Shown: piece by piece, positions 58,037 to 64,000 of the stretch
Position numbering within the stretch: position 1 is the first letter of the stretch
How the letters are laid out: every line of letters begins with the position of its first letter
Origin: Streptomyces sp. SID12501
GTDB taxonomy: Bacteria > Actinomycetota > Actinomycetes > Streptomycetales > Streptomycetaceae
Reading direction: 5' to 3'
DNA: 64,000 bases
Assembly (NCBI RefSeq): GCF_010550245.1
Contig: NZ_JAAGLU010000023.1
Coordinates: 110,801-174,800, forward strand
Translations under genes and position numbers: made by a program
The notes under the pieces: generated by a model
The model's input: only the letters and a program-made list of their open reading frames with translations
What the model was told of the DNA's origin: nothing
Databases searched by the model: none

Positions 58037-60532
58037 GTGACGGAGACACCGCAGGTACCGCAGGCACCACAGGTATCGCAGGCATCGAGCGACGAGGCAC
58101 GTGAGGCGGCCGTCGAGGCGGCTCTCGGCAGGCTCGGCCTGGACGCCAAGGCCCGGCTGCTGGCCGGGCAGGACATGTGGTCGCTGCCGGCGCTGCCCGA
58201 GATCGGGCTGAGGTCCCTGGTCATGTCCGACGGCCCGATCGGCGTCCGCGGCACCCGCTGGACCGCCGACGACCCCTCCGTCGCGCTGCCCTCCCCGACC
58301 GCCCTCGCCGCCACCTGGGACCCCGAACTCTCCTACAGGGCAGGCGTGTTGCTGGCCCAGGAGGCCCGCCGCAAGGGTGTCCACGTGCTCCTCGCACCCA
58401 CCGTCAACCTGCACCGCTCCCCGCTCGGCGGCCGGCACTTCGAGGCGTACAGCGAGGACCCGTACCTCACCGGGCGGATCGGCACCGGCTATGTGAACGG
58501 CGTCCAGTCCGGCGGCGTCGGCACCACCGTCAAGCACTTCGTCGCCAACGACGCCGAGACCGACCGCTTCACCGTGGACAACCTGGTCTCCGAACGCGCC
58601 CTGCGCGAGCTCTACCTGGCCCCCTTCGAGGCAATCGTCGAGAACGCCCACCCCTGGGGCATCATGACCGCCTACAACACGGTCAACGGCACGACGATGA
58701 GCGAGCACCGCTACCTGGTCAACGAGGTCCTGCGCGGCGAGTGGGGCTTCGACGGCTACAACGTCTCCGACTGGATGGCGGCCCGCTCCACCACGGGCGC
58801 GATCGACGGCGGCCTCGACGTCGCCATGCCCGGCCCGAGGACGGTGTACGGCGCCCCCCTCGCCCGGGCCGTACGGGACGGACGCGTGGCCGAGGCCACC
58901 CTCGACGGCGCCGTACGCAACGTACTGCGCCTCGCCGCCCGCGTCGGCATCCTGGCGGGCGCCGAACCCGCCGTCGCCGTCGCCGACCTCCCTGCACCGG
59001 TCGACGGCGAGGCACTGGCCCGTGAGATCGCCCGCCGCTCCTTCGTCCTGGTCCGCAACGAGGGCGCCCTCCCGCTGCCCGAAGGGCGTACGGTCGCCCT
59101 CGTCGGAGCCGCCGCCCGCGACGCCCGCGTCCTCGGCGGCGGCTCCGCCACCGTCTTCCCGGCCCGCGTCGTCTCCCCGCTCGACGGCCTCACCGCAGCC
59201 CTCCCCGAAGGCACCCTGACGTACGCCGTCGGCGCCGACCCGAACACCGAACTCGCCGTCGCCGACAAGGGGTTCGCCCTGCGCGCCGTCTGCCGCGACA
59301 CCGCCGGCACGGTCATCGGCACCGGCTCCGCGCCCAGCGGCCAGATCAACTGGATGGGCGCGGACCTCCCCGACGGCGTCACCCACGACCGGCTCCACAC
59401 CGTCGAACTCACCGGCACCTTCACCCCGCGCGACACCGGCCCGCACACCTTCGGTATCAAGGGCCTCGGCGCCTTCATCCTCACCGTCGACGGCACGACG
59501 TACTACGACGACGTCCAGACCACCGACAGCGACGACCCCTTCATCTCGTTCTTCGGCGACCCCGAACCCCGCGCCGAGGTCCGACTCACCGCGGCCACAC
59601 CGGTCGAGGTGTCCCTCACCTACGCCGTCACCTTCCCCGACGGCGCCGCGATGAAGTCCGTCGGCTTCAGCCTGTGCCACCAGGCACCGCAGCGCGGCCC
59701 CGACGAACTGATCGCCGAGGCCGCCGAGGCCGCCCGCGCAGCCGACACCGCCGTCGTCGTGGTCGCCACCACCGACCGCGTCGAGTCCGAGGGCTTCGAC
59801 CGAACCGATCTCCAACTCCCCGGCCGCCAGGACGACTTGGTGCGGGCCGTCGCCGCCGCCAACCCGAACACCGTCGTGGTCGTCAACTCCGGCTCCCCGG
59901 TGGAACTGCCCTGGCGCGACGAGGTCGCCGCCGTGCTGCTGAGCTGGTTCCCCGGCCAGGAGGGTGGCGCGGCCCTGGCGGACGTACTCACCGGCGCTCA
60001 GGAACCCGGCGGCCGGCTCCCCACCACCTGGGGCGCGCTCACCGACGCCCCCGTCACCCGGGTGACCCCGACCGACGGCGAACTCCCTTACACAGAGGGC
60101 GTGTTCATCGGCTACCGCGCCTGGGAGAAGGAGGGCAGGACACCCTCGTACCCCTTCGGCCACGGCCTCGGCTACACCGACTGGACGTACGAGGCGGTCG
60201 AGGCGGAGGAGAGCCGGGCGGACGGGGTGACGGTCACCGTCCGGGTCACCAACTCGGGCGCACGCGCTGGCCGCGAGGTAGTACAGGCGTACCTCGCACC
60301 GACCGTTCAGGAAGCGTCGGACCCCGACCGCCCGGCCCGCTGGCTCGCCGCCTTCGCCGGGATCGAGGCCGCCCCCGGCGAAACAGCGGAAGTAACCCTC
60401 GAACTCCCGCGCCGCGCCTTCGAGATCTGGGACGAGTCCGCCAACGCGTGGGCCTTTGTGAAGGGTTCGTACGAAATCCAGGTGGGCCGCTCGATCACCG
60501 ACCGCAGGCTCACCGCGCCGATTACGGTCTAG
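58037..60532 (+). CDS. GH3 beta-glucosidase with PA14 insert
   Basis: An 831-residue cytoplasmic enzyme with no signal peptide. The GH3 barrel shows MSDGPIGVRG, HVLLAPTVNLHRSPLGGRHF, VKHFVANDAETDR and GFDGYNVSDWMAARST with the nucleophile Asp. Next, DTGPHTFGIKGLGAFILTVD is a PA14 domain placed inside the C-terminal sandwich, as in beta-glucosidases with restricted pockets. TDRVESEGFDRTDLQLPG carries the likely acid/base Glu. A fibronectin-like domain closes the protein (VTNSGARAGREVVQAYLAP). The GTG start has GAGGAGG upstream. A PQVPQAPQVSQ repeat lies at the N-terminus. It hydrolyses beta-linked glucosides; specificity is uncertain. Confidence 0.93.
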   Translation: MTETPQVPQAPQVSQASSDEAREAAVEAALGRLGLDAKARLLAGQDMWSLPALPEIGLRSLVMSDGPIGVRGTRWTADDPSVALPSPTALAATWDPELSYRAGVLLAQEARRKGVHVLLAPTVNLHRSPLGGRHFEAYSEDPYLTGRIGTGYVNGVQSGGVGTTVKHFVANDAETDRFTVDNLVSERALRELYLAPFEAIVENAHPWGIMTAYNTVNGTTMSEHRYLVNEVLRGEWGFDGYNVSDWMAARSTTGAIDGGLDVAMPGPRTVYGAPLARAVRDGRVAEATLDGAVRNVLRLAARVGILAGAEPAVAVADLPAPVDGEALAREIARRSFVLVRNEGALPLPEGRTVALVGAAARDARVLGGGSATVFPARVVSPLDGLTAALPEGTLTYAVGADPNTELAVADKGFALRAVCRDTAGTVIGTGSAPSGQINWMGADLPDGVTHDRLHTVELTGTFTPRDTGPHTFGIKGLGAFILTVDGTTYYDDVQTTDSDDPFISFFGDPEPRAEVRLTAATPVEVSLTYAVTFPDGAAMKSVGFSLCHQAPQRGPDELIAEAAEAARAADTAVVVVATTDRVESEGFDRTDLQLPGRQDDLVRAVAAANPNTVVVVNSGSPVELPWRDEVAAVLLSWFPGQEGGAALADVLTGAQEPGGRLPTTWGALTDAPVTRVTPTDGELPYTEGVFIGYRAWEKEGRTPSYPFGHGLGYTDWTYEAVEAEESRADGVTVTVRVTNSGARAGREVVQAYLAPTVQEASDPDRPARWLAAFAGIEAAPGETAEVTLELPRRAFEIWDESANAWAFVKGSYEIQVGRSITDRRLTAPITV

Positions 60533-60558
60533 CCGAGGGCAGTCCGCCCCACCAGCCG

Positions 60559-60592
60559 GCCCCGGCCCGGGACCTGACTCCCGGACCGGGGC
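60559..60592. terminator. Terminator between GH3 and galM-like genes
   Basis: A 14-bp imperfect stem (60559-60572 with 60579-60592, one C-A mismatch) closes a 6-base loop between convergent genes. Confidence 0.65.
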
Positions 60593-60675
60593 TCGCCGGC
60601 GGCCCGTACGGACCGGGCACCCTGAATGCCGCGCCCCTCAGCCCCGTACACCGGTCTCAGTCCGGTACATGGATC

Positions 60676-61698
60676 TCACTCCCGTACCCCGAACCCGAAC
60701 ACCGTCTCCGAGCGGAACGTGTCACCCGGCCGCAGTTCCGTGCTCGGGAACTCGGGCCGGTTCGGCGAGTCGGGGAAGTGCTGGGTCTCCAGGGCGACAC
60801 CGTGCCCGGGCCCGAACGGCTCGCCCAGGTGGTCGGCGGTGTAGAGCTGCAGGCCGGGCTCGGTCGTCGCCACGGTCACGAACCGCCCCGACGCCGGGTC
60901 GTACAACTCGGCGACCGCCACCGAATCCACCGTCCGCCCCTTGTCGAGGACGAAGTTGTGGTCGTACTCGACGCCCACCTTCCGCTCCGTACGGAAGTCG
61001 AAGCGGGTGCTCGCCACCGGCTCGACGCCCGTCGGGATCAGGTCCGCGTCGACCGGGGTGTACCGCGAGGCGTCGATGCGCAGTTCGTGCCCGGCCGCGC
61101 TGCCGGAGGCATGTCCTGACACGTTCCAGTACGTGTGGTTCGTCAGGTTGATCACCGTCGGAGCGTCCGTGACCGCCTCGTACGCGATCCGCAGCGCCCC
61201 GGCCGCGTCCAGCGTGTACGTCGCGGAGATCTCCAGGCGACCCGGGAACCCCTCCTCGCCGTCCGGGCTCACCCGGGACAGCCGCACCCCGTGCTCGACC
61301 GGTTCCGCGTCCCACACCCGCTTGTCGAAGCCCTGGACGCCCCCGTGCAGACAGTTGGGCGCGTTGTTCCGCGCGAGCGGGTACTTCTGCCCGTCCAGTA
61401 CGAAGACGCCGCCCGCGATGCGGTTCGCGTACCGGCCCACCAGCGCGCCGAAGTACGGCTCCGGGTGCGCCAGATAACCGGCCAGGTCCGGGAACCCCAG
61501 CACCACGTCCACGACCCGTCCTCCCCCACTCTCGGCTTCGCTCGAGCGGGGGGACCCCCATCGGTCCGGAACCTCGACCGACTGCACGATCCCGCCGTAC
61601 GTCAGCACGCGCGCCCGGACTCCGGCCCGCTCCAGTGTCCAGCGGTGGACGGGGGTGCCGTCGGGAAGTGTGCCGAAGAGTTCGTATCTGTGGGCCAT
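60676..61698 (-). CDS. galM: Aldose 1-epimerase, second copy
   Basis: A 340-residue mutarotase with the same motif series as the protein at 32002: LTYGGIVQSVEVPD, YFGALVGRYANRIAGGVFVL, NCLHGGVQGFDKRVWD, NLTNHTYWNVSGH and VALETQHFPD. It has an insert (GSPRSSEAESGGGR) after the first strand. It is not linked to a transporter here; it converges on a GH3 beta-glucosidase and may handle glucose released by that enzyme. Confidence 0.92.
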   Translation of the reverse strand: MAHRYELFGTLPDGTPVHRWTLERAGVRARVLTYGGIVQSVEVPDRWGSPRSSEAESGGGRVVDVVLGFPDLAGYLAHPEPYFGALVGRYANRIAGGVFVLDGQKYPLARNNAPNCLHGGVQGFDKRVWDAEPVEHGVRLSRVSPDGEEGFPGRLEISATYTLDAAGALRIAYEAVTDAPTVINLTNHTYWNVSGHASGSAAGHELRIDASRYTPVDADLIPTGVEPVASTRFDFRTERKVGVEYDHNFVLDKGRTVDSVAVAELYDPASGRFVTVATTEPGLQLYTADHLGEPFGPGHGVALETQHFPDSPNRPEFPSTELRPGDTFRSETVFGFGVRE

Positions 61699-61708
61699 GC
61701 GGAAAACC

Positions 61709-62611
61709 CTAGGTCACCGCCTTCCTGCCCGTGACCCCGCGGTACGCCATCTCGGCCAGCCGCGCCTGCCCGTCGCGGCTCGGATGGAACCAGTCCCAGG
61801 GGCTCAGCTGCGACGTCCCGAAGTCGAAGTCGAACACCGCGCCGCCGTCGAACCGACAGAGCCGATCCGTGGCACACACCTCCTTCAGCACCGAGTTGTA
61901 CGCCTCCACGCGCTCCCGCACCTCGTCCCGCCGTGTGGTCGCCGCCGCGTCGACCGCGTCCGGGTCGGCCAGCATCGACTGGCAGATCCCCAGCTTCCAC
62001 ACCGCCTTGCCCGTCTCGTTGGTCCGCCCCTGCGACCAGAGCCGCTTGAGATCCGGCACACTCGCCACGTACACCTGGCTCCTGGGCGCGGCTGTACGCA
62101 GGGTCCGCAGCGCCTCCTCGAACGACGACCGGAAGTCGGCCACCGACGTCATCTCCGCCACCGACGCCCGGCACGCGTCGTTGGCCCCCGTCATGACCGT
62201 CACCAGCGCGGGTTTCCGGGCGGCGGCCTTCGTCATCTGGGCAGGCAGATCGGCCATCCGCGACCCGCTGACCGCGTAGTTCCAGCTCCGCGCGGCGGCC
62301 CCGGACGCGCCCAGCAGCCGTACAGCCAGACTGTTCACGTCTTTGTCGCTGCCGGTCGCCCAGGACACCTCGGGGCAGTCGGACAGCACCGAACAGGCGT
62401 CGAAACCGCGCGTGATGGAGTCGCCCACGGCGGCCAGCGAGGCCGGGCTGCTGTCCCAGGCGGAGGTCGGGGTGGCGGACGACTTCGCCTTCGCCCGCGT
62501 GCCGTCCGGAGCCGGAGACGTGCCACCGGCGGCGCCACACCCGGCGACGCCCAGCAGGGCCGCCGACACGACGGCGGCGACGGCCCGCGAACGGTGACTT
62601 CGTTTCCACAT
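61709..62611 (-). CDS. SGNH/GDSL-hydrolase lipoprotein
   Basis: A 300-residue protein from ATG 62611. MWKRSHRSRAVAAVVSAALL leads to lipobox GVAGC. SGNH blocks: AAVGDSITRGFDAC (Ser), NYAVSGSRMA (Gly), VMTGANDACR (Asn) and DWFHPSRDGQ (Asp/His). Six or more cysteines in the mature domain suggest disulfides. This family resembles secreted Streptomyces lipases/esterases of the SGNH type. It lies 10 bases before the mutarotase start, so the two are probably cotranscribed. Confidence 0.9.
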   Translation of the reverse strand: MWKRSHRSRAVAAVVSAALLGVAGCGAAGGTSPAPDGTRAKAKSSATPTSAWDSSPASLAAVGDSITRGFDACSVLSDCPEVSWATGSDKDVNSLAVRLLGASGAAARSWNYAVSGSRMADLPAQMTKAAARKPALVTVMTGANDACRASVAEMTSVADFRSSFEEALRTLRTAAPRSQVYVASVPDLKRLWSQGRTNETGKAVWKLGICQSMLADPDAVDAAATTRRDEVRERVEAYNSVLKEVCATDRLCRFDGGAVFDFDFGTSQLSPWDWFHPSRDGQARLAEMAYRGVTGRKAVT

Positions 62612-62882
62612 CCTTCGGGTCCCCTCGGTCGGCGTGCAATGGCTCTCGCCCTTAACAACGCACGACAGTTCCCGAACCGAAAACAACTAATGCACCAAAC
62701 ACCGCAACGTCGCACACCCGTACAAGCGTCCCCCTGGGTGAATGGCGGGCGTTTCATGGCATCGGGACCGACGGTACGTCACACTCCTTGCGCCGTCGCA
62801 CGGTAGCCTCGCCATCAACGCGGCTGCCCGCCACCGGTGCTCAGCCAGTTCGCAAGATGTCCCGCTCTGTCCGGAGGTTGCA

Positions 62883-63377
62883 GTGACGACACGTGGAGTT
62901 CTGTACGTGCACTCCGCGCCGCGCGCGCTGTGCCCGCACGTCGAGTGGGCCGTCGCCGGAGTCCTCGGCACACGCGTCAGCCTCGACTGGATCCGCCAGC
63001 CCGCCGCACCGGGAACCTGGCGCTCCGAGTTCTCCTGGAAAGGCCAGGTCGGCACCGCCTCCAAGCTCGCGTCGGCCCTGCGCGGCTGGCAGTTGCTCCG
63101 CTTCGAGGTCACCGCGGAACCCTGCGCCACAGCCGAGGGCGAGCGCTACAGCTGCACCCCCGACCTCGGCATCTACCACGCCGTCACCGGTATCCACGGC
63201 GACATCCTCATCCCCGAGGACCGACTCCGTGCCGCCCTCACCCGCTCCCAGCGAGGCGAGACGGACCTGGAGGCCGAGTTGGCCAAGCTTTTGGGCAAAC
63301 CCTGGGACGACGAACTCGAACCCTTCAGGTACGCGGGCGAGGGCGCCCCGGTGAGATGGCTGCACCAGGTGGTGTGA
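62883..63377 (+). CDS. DUF3145 conserved actinobacterial protein
   Basis: A 164-residue protein starting VTTRGVLYVHSAPRALCPHV at GTG 62883, followed by ALRGWQLLRFEVTAEPC and GIYHAVTGIHGDILIPEDRL. It is DUF3145, highly conserved across Streptomyces and other actinobacteria, with unknown function. The open frame begins at 62742 but the conserved start is 62883. It appears monocistronic; a short CCCGGC/GCCGGG hairpin follows at 63398-63412. Confidence 0.93.
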   Translation: MTTRGVLYVHSAPRALCPHVEWAVAGVLGTRVSLDWIRQPAAPGTWRSEFSWKGQVGTASKLASALRGWQLLRFEVTAEPCATAEGERYSCTPDLGIYHAVTGIHGDILIPEDRLRAALTRSQRGETDLEAELAKLLGKPWDDELEPFRYAGEGAPVRWLHQVV

Positions 63378-63495
63378 CACCTGTTCTGTCGGGAGAACCC
63401 GGCGAAGCCGGGACGCGGTGCGCCTGCTGGTGCCACCCTCGTACTCACATCCATTGTTCGGGTGTGGCCGGAACGGCGAGGGCCAAGGGGGCAAT

Positions 63496-63903
63496 ATGGC
63501 AGAGATCGTTTTGGTGCACGGGATGGCGCAGGAGCAGAAGTCGGCCGATACGCTTGAAATGGAATGGCTTCCCGCACTGGCAGGCGGCGTGCGGGTCGCC
63601 AGGGACGCGGCGCTCGCCGACGAACTGTGGCGCGCCGCCCGGCCGGGCCGACGCGAGGCCCGTATGGCCTTCTACGGTGACATCTTCCTCAAGCCCGGCC
63701 GCCAAGGAGCCACAGAGGACCTGTCCGAGCTGACCGAAAAGCAACAGGACCTCGCTGAGGCGGTGGCCACGGAATGGCTGCGCAACGCACGCGACCGAGC
63801 GCCCGAGGAGGGCGACCGCCGTATTGCCCGCACGATTCTGCACACTATCGAGACCGATGACACCGGGCGCCAGGTACTACAGCCTCAGATCTTGAGGTTG
63901 TGA
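63496..63903 (+). pseudogene. Alpha/beta hydrolase gene truncated at its 3' side
   Basis: Starts MAEIVLVHGMAQEQKSADTL, an alpha/beta hydrolase N-terminus (LVHGMAQ as oxyanion strand). It continues with WRAARPGRREARMAFYGDIF and TEKQQDLAEAVATEWLRNAR, but stops after about 135 residues, before any nucleophile elbow. The last codons (about 63877 onward) are antisense to a different coding frame on the minus strand that runs off the window. So the hydrolase appears interrupted around 63865-63880 by foreign DNA, most likely a mobile element; the 3' half may lie beyond it. Confidence 0.65.
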
Positions 63904-64000
63904 TCGGTTCTGCTCGGGTTGCCGCCAGGGGCGTAGGCGGGTGGGCAGGGGGTCGCCGCGCCGGTTGTAGTGGCTGATGGTGGCCCGGGTCTGGTGCAGG
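63877..64000 (-). CDS. C-terminal end of unknown protein, possibly a transposase
   Basis: The minus frame entering from the right edge reads LHQTRATISHYNRRGDPLPT, continues with RLRPWRQPEQNRSQPQDLRL and stops with TAG at 63877-63879. The Arg/Gln-rich, helical-plus-basic composition and its position abutting a cut hydrolase gene suggest the end of an insertion sequence. I do not recognise the family from 40 residues. Confidence 0.4.
   Translation of the reverse strand, partial: LHQTRATISHYNRRGDPLPTRLRPWRQPEQNRSQPQDLRL

Noticed and set aside
57980..60163. 727-residue minus-strand frame opposite the GH3 gene
   Set aside because: Gly/Val/Asp-rich shadow; the plus strand has complete GH3 motifs.

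Overview
The window looks like Streptomyces chromosome (or a close relative). It is GC-rich, codons mostly end in G/C, GTG starts are frequent, and it carries lineage markers: a DUF3145 protein, a SCO2400-family protein, a DUF397/XRE/ATP-binding (whiJ-like) trio, secreted intradiol dioxygenases and many Tat or lipoprotein exports. The sequence is locally less GC-rich around 15.4-15.9 kb, 22.1-22.8 kb and 24.7-25.4 kb.

Layout. 0-3.7 kb (-): a coupled cassette of XRE regulator, ImmA/IrrE-type HExxH protein, polytopic membrane protein and FAD monooxygenase, with a twin-palindrome operator in front. 3.8-8.4 kb: GH51 arabinofuranosidase and a convergent Tat-exported GH35 beta-galactosidase. 8.4-15.2 kb: an Rrf2 regulator, a PGRP-type amidase with a probable leaderless start, two secreted intradiol dioxygenase paralogues flanking a DUF4360 protein, and a lipoprotein. 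15.9-22.8 kb: a 2107-residue secreted RHS/YD-repeat protein with a unique C-terminal tip, followed by a small membrane protein; this is the best candidate for an undescribed toxin-immunity pair. 22.9-25.3 kb: whiJ-like locus and an unknown membrane protein. 25.5-31.8 kb: DUF3500 lipoprotein, a STAND-like NTPase with near-identical TPR units, and an aminotransferase with a Q/M/P-rich tail.

32.0-47.1 kb is a sugar uptake and catabolism block. A minus-strand operon runs from enolase-superfamily dehydratase to Zn-dehydrogenase, U32-like TIM-barrel protein, MmsAB/ChvE-type monosaccharide ABC transporter and aldose 1-epimerase. Divergent to it are a LacI regulator and a YtfQRT/YjfF-type transporter. 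A shared motif (TGTTCGA, often extended to CGAnATnTCG) lies before the dehydratase, before ytfQ and before the distant arabinofuranosidase, suggesting one regulon. The LacI gene has its own lac-operator-like palindrome.

47.3-62.9 kb holds a SCO2400-family protein, tannase-like esterase, a divergent MarR/NADP-oxidoreductase pair with a clear operator, a coupled M14 carboxypeptidase and class C beta-lactamase-like hydrolase, an EI24 protein, a secreted pyroglutamyl-peptidase homologue that has Ser at the catalytic Cys position, GH3 beta-glucosidase, a second GalM and an SGNH lipoprotein. The right edge has DUF3145 and an alpha/beta hydrolase that appears cut off by foreign sequence, probably a mobile element. 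No rRNA, tRNA or CRISPR array was seen.
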